Under the pieces are notes generated by a model that did not search any database, was not told where the DNA came from, and worked only from the letters and a program-made list of their open reading frames with translations. A DNA stretch of 64,000 nucleotides from Fructilactobacillus hinvesii. GTDB taxonomy: Bacteria; Bacillota; Bacilli; Lactobacillales; Lactobacillaceae. Below, one piece after another: positions 24,622-33,313 of this stretch (position 1 is its first letter; every line of letters starts with the position of its first letter). The position numbers and the translations under genes were made by a program. The stretch is from positions 496,001 through 560,000 of the forward strand of contig NZ_CP097118.1 of assembly GCF_024029435.1 (NCBI RefSeq), written 5' to 3'.

Positions 24622-24677
24622 AGAACTTCTCCTTTCTTTGAGGCAAACTTTAAGTAAAAATAAAAGCCCCTCTATCT

Positions 24678-24707
24678 AACATAACAAGCTCTTGTTTGGC
24701 TTGTCAA
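24678..24707 (-). promoter_or_regulatory. Promoter of the opuA operon
   Basis: Minus strand: -35 TTGACA (24702-24707), 18-base spacer, -10 TATGTT (24678-24683), about 57 bases before the opuAA start. Confidence 0.7.
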
Positions 24708-24720
24708 ATAAAGAAGGGCG

Positions 24721-24743
24721 AAAAATCCCGCGATGCGGGGATT
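24721..24743 (-). terminator. Terminator after the VIT gene pair
   Basis: AATCCCCGC-ATC-GCGGGATT hairpin followed by TTTT on the minus strand. Confidence 0.8.
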
Positions 24744-24817
24744 ATATTGGCGTTTCACGGATAAAATTAAAAGCGAATGGGCAGAAAATTCGGATTTTGG
24801 AAAGGCTTTCATGTCGT

Positions 24818-25510
24818 TTACATGAAGTGATCCAACATGATTCCGACAAAGTAGTGAATGAACATCGTCAGGATTCCCACGATGACATTCCGGATGATGG
24901 CAATTTTAACCAAACCGTTCCCCAGTTTGGCACTCAAGAATCCGGTTAAGGCCACGGCGATGATCACGGCTACGATTGTTCCCTCCCATTTAATGGGAGC
25001 AGGTAACAGGGTCATGGCCAGGAGGGGTAAAGTTCCACCGGCCGCTGCAGAAACTAAGGAAGAGAAGGCGGCGGACCACGGACTCATGTACTGGCCAATT
25101 TGAAGATCGTATTTAACGGAGACCAACGTTTGTAATGGGTTCTTTTGCAGTAAATCATCAGCAATTTCGGTTGCAGTTGCTGCTGAAATGCCACGACTTT
25201 GGTAGTAATCGATGACGTCCTGGCGTTCGCCGGCGTAATCGGTTTCTAAGAGCCGCTTTTCTGCGGCAACCGCGGATTCTTCTGTGTCTCGTTGGGAACT
25301 AACCGAAGCGTATTCTCCCCCAGCCATGGAGAAGGCACAGGCGAGGAGGTCTGATAGTCCGGCAATGAAGATCGTGAATGGATTAGTAGTAGCTACGCCC
25401 ACCGAGAAGAGCACCCCTACGACGGTTAAAATGCCATCGTTAGAACCAAGCACCCCGGCCCGCAGATTATTGAGTTTTTCATCCATTGATTGTTTTTGCT
25501 TTTTTTTCAT
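24818..25510 (-). CDS. VIT/CCC1 family metal transporter (second copy)
   Basis: 230 residues, about five membrane helices, of the VIT1/CCC1 (DUF125) family that exports iron or manganese from the cytoplasm. Seen: the first helix pattern GVLGSNDGILTVVGVLFSVG, ACAFSMAGGEYASVSSQRDTE between helices 2 and 3, and the cytoplasmic metal-binding helical insert rich in Glu. GAAGGGAG precedes ATG 25510. It is 14 bases after its paralogue at 25525, so the two are one transcript and may act as a heteromer or handle different metals. PerR, nearby, could link them to metal/peroxide stress, but no box was identified. Confidence 0.87.
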   Translation of the reverse strand: MKKKQKQSMDEKLNNLRAGVLGSNDGILTVVGVLFSVGVATTNPFTIFIAGLSDLLACAFSMAGGEYASVSSQRDTEESAVAAEKRLLETDYAGERQDVIDYYQSRGISAATATEIADDLLQKNPLQTLVSVKYDLQIGQYMSPWSAAFSSLVSAAAGGTLPLLAMTLLPAPIKWEGTIVAVIIAVALTGFLSAKLGNGLVKIAIIRNVIVGILTMFIHYFVGIMLDHFM

Positions 25511-25524
25511 GACAGAACTCCCTT

Positions 25525-26220
25525 CTAGTCAACTAACCCGACTAACGCACCGATGAGGTAGGTCACTGACATTGTGACCACGCCAGAGATTACGTTGCGC
25601 AAAACTGCTTTGAAGCGATTAGCCTTACTCAAAATAGCAGCTAGGTATCCGGTGATTGCGAGGGCAATGATCACGGCCGTGAAAGTGGTAACGATGTGCC
25701 AGTTTGTAGGGCCCACAAAGATTGAAATTAAAGGAAGCAGGGATCCGAGCGGAAAGGAAATTAATGAAGCGATTGCTGCTGCGTATGGACTCGTGAACTT
25801 GCTGGGATCAAAGGCGTAGCGTTCCCGCACTACGGTAGTCAGGGCGTCTTCTTCCATCATTTCGCTAGTTGCTTGGTAGGCGAGGGCCTGATTCATCCCC
25901 GTTTGGCGGTACTTGTCCTCGACGAAGTTAAATTCAGCTTGGTAGTTGTTGGCAAGATCGGTTTTTACGGTCGCGATTGCCTGGCGTTCGGAATCTTTTT
26001 GACTGTTTACCGATACATATTCGCCCATCGACATGGACACGGTTCCGGCTAACATCCCAGCTAAACCGGAGATCAGGATGGCCCAGTTGCTGGTGGAGGC
26101 GCCGGCCACCCCTAACACGATTCCGGCGATGGACAGGATTCCATCGTTAGCACCCATGACACTCGCCCGTAAAACGTTAATCTTTTGGGCGAGAGAAATT
26201 TTTGATTTGTGATCTGACAT
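25525..26220 (-). CDS. VIT/CCC1 family metal transporter (first copy)
   Basis: 231 residues, clearly paralogous to the next gene: SVMGANDGILSIAGIVLGVAG, AGTVSMSMGEYVSVNSQKDSE and the same five-helix layout. Predicted Fe(II)/Mn(II) exporter in the cytoplasmic membrane. AAAGGACTGAG precedes ATG 26220. First gene of a two-gene operon formed by tandem duplication. Confidence 0.87.
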   Translation of the reverse strand: MSDHKSKISLAQKINVLRASVMGANDGILSIAGIVLGVAGASTSNWAILISGLAGMLAGTVSMSMGEYVSVNSQKDSERQAIATVKTDLANNYQAEFNFVEDKYRQTGMNQALAYQATSEMMEEDALTTVVRERYAFDPSKFTSPYAAAIASLISFPLGSLLPLISIFVGPTNWHIVTTFTAVIIALAITGYLAAILSKANRFKAVLRNVISGVVTMSVTYLIGALVGLVD

Positions 26221-26303
26221 TTATTCTCAGTCCTTTTGTAAAGTTTATAATTTTATAACAAATATATTCTAACTCGTTTATCCAGATTAGTAAAGGGCTA
26301 AAT

Positions 26304-26339
26304 AAAAAACCTTGCGAATTTTGTTTCGCAAGGTTTTTT
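26304..26339 (-). terminator. Terminator after the DUF3290-YetF gene
   Basis: AAAAAACCTTGCGAA/TTCGCAAGGTTTTTT hairpin. Confidence 0.9.
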
Positions 26340-26349
26340 AGGTTCATGG

Positions 26350-27477
26350 TTACAGAATTTTCTTGTTAGATGGGTATATGACCAAATCTAATTTATGATC
26401 TTGGTATTGACCCAAGTATACGTCTTTAAGCGTGGTGTGCTGTTGCTTTAGCAATTCTTTGATTTCGTCTTCCGTCAGGCTGAACCGTTTCATGGCCGGC
26501 AGGTTAATTTGACCGTCAGTAATCAACGGATAGTTCTGGGATTCATCATCATCAAACGTGGTGACGGTCAGCTGACCATTTTGTTCCAGTGTGGCATTTT
26601 TAACCTTGCTGAAATCATTAACCCCGTTACTGCGTAACTTAAAGGTGAGTTCGTTGGCGTTAATTCCGTTCTTAAGGGATCGTTTAACGTTAATCTTACC
26701 GTTATAAATAAGAACCTGCGGGGCTCCGTTGATGATGGTATCCAGTATGTTACTTTGACTGGTTAGGTACTTAATGGCAAAGACGATGATAGACCAGATC
26801 AATAGAATGGCCACGAACTGCATTACCGTGATTTGGGAATTATAAATCACCCCACCGATAATTCCCCCCAGAATATAGTTTTGCAGTTGGTCAAGGGCGT
26901 TTGAAGGGGCCAGGTTTCCCTTTCCAGACAGGTTAATCTGTAAGACAATCATGATTAATCCGACGATGAATTTGAGGGCAACGGAACCAAAATCAACCCC
27001 GTTGTTACTGTAGCTCCCCCAAAATTTGAACTGGCCTTTGTTAATGTATTTCGGGGGATTTACCAACCGGGTTTTTTGCACGCTGTAGTTAGTTTTGTCA
27101 TTATTCATGTGTAACAAGTAAAAATTCTTGCCAAGTTTGACGGTCATCCCATCACTTAGGACGTTGCTGCTGGCGTAGACCTTGTTAATCGGCACGTGCT
27201 TTTGCTGGGCCAGGGTCTTTAGGACTTGGACGGTTTGACCCGTCTGGCTATCACTACTGCGTTGTTCGTTAAAACGACCAGCTTGTAACGCAATCACTAA
27301 TGCTCCCACCAGGGAAACCAGAATGAAAAGGTTACGAAACCGAAAGTCATTTTGATTGCGGTAGTAAAAGTAACCAGTTAATAGCATAATGGCTGCGACC
27401 ACGATGATGAGGCCAATGTAAAAGTAGTTAACCGCACTAAAGTTGTTAATGAGGTATTGATAAGAATATAAGTTCAC
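26350..27477 (-). CDS. Fused DUF3290-DUF421 (YetF-type) membrane protein
   Basis: 375 residues. The first 145 or so match DUF3290 proteins (start MNLYSYQYLINN, two helices, then an extracytoplasmic part with SDGMTVKLGKNFYLLHMN). The rest matches DUF421/YetF: three helices around 165-240 and a soluble domain with APQVLIYNGKIN, FKLRSNGVNDFSKV and a Glu/Lys-rich end. In most lactobacilli I recall these as two adjacent genes; here they are one frame. Function unknown; YetF proteins are linked to spores or stress in other Firmicutes. GTG 27477 is preferred over GTG 27486 because AGGAG lies eight bases before it and the DUF3290 start aligns there. Confidence 0.8.
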   Translation of the reverse strand: MNLYSYQYLINNFSAVNYFYIGLIIVVAAIMLLTGYFYYRNQNDFRFRNLFILVSLVGALVIALQAGRFNEQRSSDSQTGQTVQVLKTLAQQKHVPINKVYASSNVLSDGMTVKLGKNFYLLHMNNDKTNYSVQKTRLVNPPKYINKGQFKFWGSYSNNGVDFGSVALKFIVGLIMIVLQINLSGKGNLAPSNALDQLQNYILGGIIGGVIYNSQITVMQFVAILLIWSIIVFAIKYLTSQSNILDTIINGAPQVLIYNGKINVKRSLKNGINANELTFKLRSNGVNDFSKVKNATLEQNGQLTVTTFDDDESQNYPLITDGQINLPAMKRFSLTEDEIKELLKQQHTTLKDVYLGQYQDHKLDLVIYPSNKKIL

Positions 27478-27543
27478 GAGTTTCACTCCTGCAATTAAAT
27501 TTGATAGCTTTATTATACTGCAAACGGAGCATCATTGATAAGT

Positions 27544-27573
27544 AAAAAAAGCCCATTGCAGAACGCAACGGAC
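27544..27573 (-). terminator. Terminator after perR
   Basis: CCGTTGC/GCAATGG hairpin followed by a T run on the minus strand. Confidence 0.7.
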
Positions 27574-27596
27574 CGGTTCGTGATTTATTTGGCTGG

Positions 27597-28046
27597 TTAT
27601 TTTGCTTGTTCTTGAGCTTGGCATTCAGCACAAACTCCGTGGATCTCAACGTTGGTGACCTTGGGATCGAAGCCTTTTTGCTTTGCTAAGTCCATAAAGT
27701 GTTCGTTAATCTGATCAAATTCAGGATCATCGATATCGGTAATCTTGTTACACCGGTCACAGGTTGCATGCAAGTGCGGGTGATCAAAGAAATCATAACG
27801 GTAACCACCATCGGAACTAGGCATTTCAATGATTAAGTTCAACTTCTTGAATAAACGTAAGTTGTTGTAAACCGTTGCCATGCTAAGGTTCGGGAAGGTT
27901 TTTTCCAAAATGTGGAAAATCGTTTCGACTGATGGATGTTCATCCGTTTCAATCATGTACTTCAAAATAATTTGCCGTTGGGGCGTAATGCGAACGTTGT
28001 TTTCCTTTAAACGTTCCATTGCTTGATCATAACGTTTGTCTGTCAT
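27597..28046 (-). CDS. perR: Peroxide-responsive repressor PerR (Fur family)
   Basis: 149 residues. Winged helix with SMATVYNNLRLFKK as recognition helix. The regulatory metal ligands occupy the same numbers as in Bacillus subtilis PerR: His37, Asp85, His91, His93, Asp104; Asp85 (instead of Glu) is the mark of PerR rather than Fur or Zur. The structural zinc site is Cys96/Cys99 and Cys139/Cys142. It represses peroxide defence genes until His oxidation by H2O2. ATG 28046 with GAGGTGTCG upstream; the longer open frame runs back into the helicase gene. AT-rich promoter between 28047 and 28143; no clear PerR box was found. Confidence 0.92.
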   Translation of the reverse strand: MTDKRYDQAMERLKENNVRITPQRQIILKYMIETDEHPSVETIFHILEKTFPNLSMATVYNNLRLFKKLNLIIEMPSSDGGYRYDFFDHPHLHATCDRCNKITDIDDPEFDQINEHFMDLAKQKGFDPKVTNVEIHGVCAECQAQEQAK

Positions 28047-28143
28047 TGTGACGACACCTCTTTCTAAATAAATAAAAAATGGAGAACCACGAAACTTAAT
28101 TATATCATAGTTGCTTACTATAGGTGATTTCAAGTAATAACAT

Positions 28144-30501
28144 TTATAAATCTGTTTGTGATTGCCAAAAAGTTTGTAACTGCCGAGTGAGTTCAGCGGG
28201 ATTGTGCACGATTTGCGCCTGCTGCCAGCTGGCTGGAAACCATTGCCGATAACGGGGTTCGGCAAAGCGGCGGTCAAGCAGTAAGATGACTCCGCGATCG
28301 TGGATCGTACGAATGACCCGCCCGGCCGCTTGAAACACGTGGTTCAATCCGGGTAACTGGTAAGCAAATTCAAACCCCCGGCCGTTGTGTTGTTCAAAGT
28401 AATCCCGAATCAGATTGGTTTCGGTGTTCAAACCGGGAAGCCCCACGCCAACGATTGCGACTCCGATTAACCGGTCACCCACCAGATCAATCCCTTCCGA
28501 AAAAATACCCCCGAGGAGGGCAAAACCCACGATGGGATGAGTTTCTGGCTGCTGAAAGGCAGCTAGAAACTGATCACGAGCATTCGCATCCATGTTCGGG
28601 TGTTGCTTTTGCACTAGTTGGTGCGGATATTGCTTACGATAGGCTTGATAAATCTGATCGAGGTAGGCATAGGAAGGCGCAAACACGAGGTAGTTCCCCT
28701 GTTTACTCGTGACTAATTTGTGAATACTGGCGACAATTGATGCTAAACTATTGGTTCTTTGATTATAAGTTGTATTAATGTAAGTTGCAATCAATATAGT
28801 TTGGGAATTGGAATTAAACGGAGAGGGGAGTTGATATTTTAACTCCTTTGGATTATCACCTAAGACTCGTTGGTAGTACGTTAGAGGTGATAAAGTGGCG
28901 GAAAAAAGCACGGAGCCCCGCGCCAGTTCGAGCTGGGCTTTAATGAATGGACTGGCGTCTAAGCAAAAGATTCTAACGGTGACCGTTTCTTCCGTCATGA
29001 TGATCCGCCAGCGAAAGTTATCCCCAAACAGATCGTTAATTTTTAAATAGGTCGTTACCGTAAGGAAAAACTGCTGGACGGTTTCAACCAACGGATCGGT
29101 CGGGTGCTTGGCTAACCACCTCCGCAGGCTGTCGAGCGACTTTGTGACCGCCATGGTGAAGACTTCATCTGGTTTAGCTCGTTCGGCCGTTGTTTTTCCA
29201 GTCGGAAGTTCCGTTTGGAGTCGCTCAAACTGCTGAAGTAATTCTTGGAGGCGACGACGCAGGGCACGGTTGGCCTGGTTACGTGGCAATGACTGTAATA
29301 AGGTCGCACAGTCCGTTTGCGTGAGTTCCGTAGAGTACATTTCGCGGGCCCGGTCTACCAAATTATGCGCCTCGTCCACCAACAAGAAATTTTGCTGATT
29401 TTCCACCGTAAAGAACCGCTGTAACTTGACCACCGGATCAAAAAGGTAGTTGTAGTCACAGACGATGACGTCGCAAAAGAGGCTAACGTCCAGGGAAAAT
29501 TCAAACGGATCAAGTTGATAACGCCGGGCATAGTCCTGAACGACTGCTTTGGTGAGGTGTTGTCGTTCGCTTAAAATGGCCTTTAAGGCCGGCTTTAAAC
29601 GGTCGTAATAGCCCTGAAAGTAAGGATTCTGCTCGGGTTCAAGGTCCGCTTCTTCTGGGAATTGAATTTGCTCCTTGGCCGTTAGGGTAATGCTTTGAAT
29701 CCGCAAGCCGTGCTGGCGCAATAATTCGAGCGCTTCTTCTGCTACGCGGCGGGTACTTTGCTTGGCCGTAAGGTAAAATAGCCGCTCCACCTGATCGGTA
29801 GCAAAGGCCTTGACCGCCGGAAAAAGCGTTGAAATGGTCTTGCCGGTGCCAGTTGGGGCCTCCAGCAGGAGGTGTTTTCCAAGGACCGCCGACTTGTAAA
29901 CGGCTGCAGCTAGTTCACGTTGTCCCTTTCTGTAACTGGGAAAGGGAAACGATACTTGGGCAGCAGTCTGCACCCGATCCAGTGCCAGTTGCTCTTTTAG
30001 AGCCAACCAGCTCTCGTATTCAGCGGTAACCTGGGTAAAGAAATCTAGTGCCTGGGTTCGGCTAATTGATTGGTGTTCCCTCATGATTAGTTCATCGGGA
30101 GTTTGGACGTAGGTTAGCGTGAGTGCGACTGAGCTAACGTCCGGATCGGCTCTCATTAACAGGGCGGCGTAGAGTTTCACTTGTCCCCAGTAGAGAGTTA
30201 GCTGGTTGGTGGGCAAGTTGCCCCATTCTGCGTCAGAAGTTTTAATTTCTTCAATTTCAACCTGGCCATCATGGGTGGTAATGCCATCCGCCCGGCCGTG
30301 AATTAAAACGGGGCGCCCGTTTAGTTCGACCTCTGTTTTTAACGCGACCTCTGCTTGGTAGTCAGAACCGCGGTGCCGTTGAAGTTGTTTGTGGATGCGC
30401 GTGCCGGCCTGTGGTGTGTTAAAACTACTCAGCGAACTGTTTAAATCGCCACTGCGGAGGATAAATCCCACCAGTTCACGTACCCCAATTTTTTGCACCA
30501 T
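28144..30501 (-). CDS. DinG/Rad3-like ATP-dependent DNA helicase with PD-(D/E)xK nuclease-like domain
   Basis: About 785 residues of the COG1199 type. The N-terminal region has a Cas4/RecB-like nuclease pattern, RADGITTHDGQVEIEEIKTSD (Asp plus E-x-K). The helicase part has Walker A LEAPTGTGKTIST, the DEAH box in LLVDEAHNLVDRA, SGSVLFSATLSPL-like motif III, and AAGRVIRTIHDRG (motif VI). The family unwinds DNA in repair. ATG 30501 lies just behind AGGAGG (short spacing; GTG 30498 is an alternative start). It follows the small gene at 30561, whose terminator lies between them, so it likely has its own promoter or read-through. Confidence 0.85.
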   Translation of the reverse strand: MVQKIGVRELVGFILRSGDLNSSLSSFNTPQAGTRIHKQLQRHRGSDYQAEVALKTEVELNGRPVLIHGRADGITTHDGQVEIEEIKTSDAEWGNLPTNQLTLYWGQVKLYAALLMRADPDVSSVALTLTYVQTPDELIMREHQSISRTQALDFFTQVTAEYESWLALKEQLALDRVQTAAQVSFPFPSYRKGQRELAAAVYKSAVLGKHLLLEAPTGTGKTISTLFPAVKAFATDQVERLFYLTAKQSTRRVAEEALELLRQHGLRIQSITLTAKEQIQFPEEADLEPEQNPYFQGYYDRLKPALKAILSERQHLTKAVVQDYARRYQLDPFEFSLDVSLFCDVIVCDYNYLFDPVVKLQRFFTVENQQNFLLVDEAHNLVDRAREMYSTELTQTDCATLLQSLPRNQANRALRRRLQELLQQFERLQTELPTGKTTAERAKPDEVFTMAVTKSLDSLRRWLAKHPTDPLVETVQQFFLTVTTYLKINDLFGDNFRWRIIMTEETVTVRIFCLDASPFIKAQLELARGSVLFSATLSPLTYYQRVLGDNPKELKYQLPSPFNSNSQTILIATYINTTYNQRTNSLASIVASIHKLVTSKQGNYLVFAPSYAYLDQIYQAYRKQYPHQLVQKQHPNMDANARDQFLAAFQQPETHPIVGFALLGGIFSEGIDLVGDRLIGVAIVGVGLPGLNTETNLIRDYFEQHNGRGFEFAYQLPGLNHVFQAAGRVIRTIHDRGVILLLDRRFAEPRYRQWFPASWQQAQIVHNPAELTRQLQTFWQSQTDL

Positions 30502-30514
30502 AACCTCCTGACTG

Positions 30515-30550
30515 TAAAGAAAAAAAGCACCCACCAAGTTCGGTGGATTG
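30515..30550 (-). terminator. Terminator after the small gene at 30561
   Basis: AAGCA-CCACC pairs with GGTGG-TGCTT, followed by T7 on the minus strand; imperfect stem. Confidence 0.65.
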
Positions 30551-30560
30551 CTTGTTGTTC

Positions 30561-30902
30561 TTATTCCTTAATCCAGCGGTTGAGCTGGTCTTCGTGCCGG
30601 CCAAGGTACCGGACGGCTTCTTTTACCAGTTCCTTTTTTTCCTCCGCGCCATTTTCCGGTTCAATGTGGTAGTAGTCACAAATGAATCCCTGCGCGATGT
30701 TTTCGTACCGCTCTTTACGGCCATAACCACCATCGTTAAACAGGGAATCAAGTCCCGTAACGTCTTGATGAGCTGCATCGTAGAGTTGCTTAGCCAGGTT
30801 ACTGTCGGCGGGTAAAACTGATTTCGCGTATGTCACGAGAAATTCATTCATGTCGGTCACGATTTTTTCGCGTTCCTGTCGTTCGAGCTTCTTGTTCGCC
30901 AT
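30561..30902 (-). CDS. Small conserved-looking protein of unknown function
   Basis: 113 residues, not recognised. Charged, probably all-alpha and cytoplasmic: basic start (NKKLERQEREK), then DMNEFLVTYAKSVLP and a C-terminal half with GGYGRKERYENIAQGF and YLGRHEDQLNRW. No membrane segment or known motif. GAGGTGATT precedes ATG 30902. Codon use resembles its neighbours, so it is likely a real gene. Confidence 0.7.
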   Translation of the reverse strand: MANKKLERQEREKIVTDMNEFLVTYAKSVLPADSNLAKQLYDAAHQDVTGLDSLFNDGGYGRKERYENIAQGFICDYYHIEPENGAEEKKELVKEAVRYLGRHEDQLNRWIKE

Positions 30903-31083
30903 TTAAAAATCACCTCAACCTTCATTATAAAACAAAAATAGTTCCAAACATACCGTTAACGCTTAAATTATGGAAGTTTTCTCAATGTTCGTGTTGTAAG
31001 CAGATCAGAGTGGTAACTAGGGATTCACCGCGTAGATATGGTAAGATTGGTGCAGACGATTTCGAATAGGAGTTTTAGTAATC

Positions 31084-32058
31084 ATGAAAAAAATTTTAGC
31101 GATTAACACCGGCGGCACGATTTCCATGTCGCTCAATGATGAGGGCGGAGTCGTGCAAAATGAACAAAATCCCCTGGATAATGCGGCGGGACTGGGACTA
31201 CAGGACATCGAATTAATTAATGATGACCTATTAAACCTCCCTTCACCACAGATGACGCCTGATACGATGCTAAAAATTAAGGATCGGATTCAGCAGGCGA
31301 TTGCAGAAGGCATCGATGGCGTAGTGGTCACGCACGGAACCGATACGTTGGAAGAAACGGCCTACTTTTTAGACTTAACCCTCCCGAATACCATTCCGGT
31401 AGTTGTAACGGGGGCGATGCGTTCGTCAAACGAAATTGGAGCCGATGGGCTCTTTAACTTCAAGTGTGCGATTGAGGTGGCTGCTTCAGATTCCGCCCGG
31501 GATAAGGGCGTCTTGGTGGTTTTTAATACCGGGATTTATTCAGCCCGCTACGTGACAAAGACTCACACGACCAGTGTCGATACCTTTAAGGATCCGATTT
31601 ACGGCACCTTAGGAACGGTTGACCATGATCAGGTCATTTTTGCCCAACAATTGATTGGTAGTGAATACACGGAAATTGACCACGTGATTGACGGGGTCTA
31701 CCTGGTTAAAGCATACGCTGGCATGGACGGCACCCTGTTTAACGCAATTCAACAGGCACACCCAAAAGGGGTAGTGATTGAAGCCATGGGAGCCGGTAAC
31801 CTGCCGAAGGCCACGTTGCCAGCCGTAAAACGCCTTTTAGACGCCGGGATTCCGGTGGTACTGGTGTCACGGTGCTTTAGTGGGTACGCCCAACCAATTT
31901 ATGCTTATCCGGGCGGTGGAATCGAACTGCAGTCGCTAGGAATTGTTTTCTGTGAACAACTAAACGGGCCGAAAGCCCGGATTAAACTAACCGTTGGACT
32001 AAGCTGTGGAAAAAGCGGTCCTGCTTTACAGGAGTACATGTCCAACGCCCTTTCGTAA
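31084..32058 (+). CDS. ansA: L-asparaginase, type I
   Basis: 324 residues of the asparaginase/glutaminase family. First catalytic Thr in NTGGTISM (about 8-15); second in VTHGTDTLEETAYFL with Thr-Asp and the following VTGAMRSSNEIGADG Lys/Arg region. No signal peptide, so it is the cytoplasmic (AnsA-like) form that turns asparagine into aspartate and ammonia. AGGAG precedes ATG 31084. The next gene begins 16 bases after its stop, so the two form an operon. Confidence 0.93.
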   Translation: MKKILAINTGGTISMSLNDEGGVVQNEQNPLDNAAGLGLQDIELINDDLLNLPSPQMTPDTMLKIKDRIQQAIAEGIDGVVVTHGTDTLEETAYFLDLTLPNTIPVVVTGAMRSSNEIGADGLFNFKCAIEVAASDSARDKGVLVVFNTGIYSARYVTKTHTTSVDTFKDPIYGTLGTVDHDQVIFAQQLIGSEYTEIDHVIDGVYLVKAYAGMDGTLFNAIQQAHPKGVVIEAMGAGNLPKATLPAVKRLLDAGIPVVLVSRCFSGYAQPIYAYPGGGIELQSLGIVFCEQLNGPKARIKLTVGLSCGKSGPALQEYMSNALS

Positions 32059-32074
32059 TGAACGAGGTGGAATA

Positions 32075-33241
32075 ATGGATAACTATCAAACGGAAGAAAT
32101 TGTAAAAACCTTACGAGCGGCCCAGCAAAAGCACACCCTCGTAAACGTGTTGCAAAATAGTTCTTCAATTTTTTATACTGGCCGGGTAATTGCCTTAGAC
32201 GACGTCGGAGTAATTCTTACGACCTATACCGAAAATGGCTTGGCGAACGGCCTGGTTTATTTAACCTATGAGGATATCTTTGACGTTGATTTTGATAGTG
32301 ATGACTTGGTGCGAATGGAAGCTCGGATTGAAACCGCACAACAGCTTCATTTATTGGGGACGAAACCAAGCCACATGAAGGTGAACGACCGCGTCGATCT
32401 CTTAACCCAGGTACTGGGTAATGCCTACGTTTACGGTCAAGCCCTGTTGTTGATTAAGCAGGACGGTCGCATGGTCGAAGGCTTTATTGAACAGGTCGAT
32501 TCGGACCGGATTAGGGTGCTGAGTTTTGATAAATTTGATAACAGTCGGGTGGAACGACTGGAACTGGAAAAGACGGAGATTCGTTCCGTTGAATTTGGGG
32601 GCCAGGAACTCCAGCTATTGTCCCAATCACGGGAGCAACTCCAGGCGCCTCACGTTCAGTCGGTTGTAGAAACGGGAGCCCTCCCAATCTTTGCGAGTCT
32701 GCACCGGGCTGCAGAAACCGGTCATCGGTTATTGCTGGTGCCAAAGGTCAACTCCGATCTGTTCTTTATCGGTCAGGTGAAAGCCGTGAACTCTGAGGTA
32801 GCAGTGCTGTCTGTGGTCGACATGAACGGGCAGTTTGGTGGTTATGAACTGATTCGGTTGGCAGAAATTAAGGAACTACAATTAAAGAGTGATTACTTAC
32901 GCTTGATTAATCACCTAGTGTCTGTAAACCTGGCCCAGGGAACCTATCGCCAGCCGATTTTAAACGACGAACGGAGCTTTGACCGGACTGTGGATCTGGT
33001 GTACACAACGGTTCGGCAGGCGGTCTACTTTCGGCGGTTCTTACGGTTTAAAACCCAAAAAGGGAAAGCCTACCTAGGGATTCCCTATCAGTTAGAGAAG
33101 GGCAAGGTCACGTTTCGCTACCTGGATCGCGATGATCCCACCCGCACTAAGCGCAAGACTTTAGATTTACAACAAATCGACGAGCTGGCATTTGGATACT
33201 TGGATGCCGAATTAACCCAACGGCGAGTGCGCGGGCATTAA
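32075..33241 (+). CDS. Uncharacterised protein with repeated Sm/SH3-like beta-barrel units
   Basis: 388 residues, not recognised as a named family. It seems to consist of three or four copies of a beta-rich unit of about 70-80 residues: a variable helix, then (F/L)xGxV/I-x-x-(V/L)-(D/N)-x-x-x-(V/I)-x-(V/L), a short loop and an acidic end such as TYEDIFDVDFDSDDL (about 58-74), LELEKTEIRSVEFGGQEL and RLAEIKELQLKSDYL; the last unit ends DLQQIDELAFGYL. The strand order is reminiscent of Sm-like barrels, suggesting nucleic acid or protein binding. No membrane segment. Start at ATG 32075 with GAGGTGG; the longer frame overlaps ansA and is rejected. Cotranscribed with asparaginase. Confidence 0.7.
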   Translation: MDNYQTEEIVKTLRAAQQKHTLVNVLQNSSSIFYTGRVIALDDVGVILTTYTENGLANGLVYLTYEDIFDVDFDSDDLVRMEARIETAQQLHLLGTKPSHMKVNDRVDLLTQVLGNAYVYGQALLLIKQDGRMVEGFIEQVDSDRIRVLSFDKFDNSRVERLELEKTEIRSVEFGGQELQLLSQSREQLQAPHVQSVVETGALPIFASLHRAAETGHRLLLVPKVNSDLFFIGQVKAVNSEVAVLSVVDMNGQFGGYELIRLAEIKELQLKSDYLRLINHLVSVNLAQGTYRQPILNDERSFDRTVDLVYTTVRQAVYFRRFLRFKTQKGKAYLGIPYQLEKGKVTFRYLDRDDPTRTKRKTLDLQQIDELAFGYLDAELTQRRVRGH

Positions 33242-33262
33242 AAAATTGAATTAGAAACAAAC

Positions 33263-33301
33263 AAGCCAGCTTTCGTGATTAAGACCGAAATCTGGCTTTT
33301 A
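33263..33301. terminator. Terminator between the barrel-repeat gene and the aldo/keto reductase
   Basis: AAGCCAG-TTTCG pairs with CGAAA-CTGGCTT, with A and T tracts, between convergent genes. Confidence 0.85.
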
Positions 33302-33313
33302 GTTTCTGATTGA

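Noticed and set aside
24818..26220. Peroxide or metal regulon formed by the VIT pair and perR
   Set aside because: No shared operator was seen and the DUF3290-YetF gene lies between; adjacency alone is not evidence.
28047..28143. PerR autoregulatory box
   Set aside because: The AT-rich stretch AATTATATCATAG only loosely resembles the PerR consensus.
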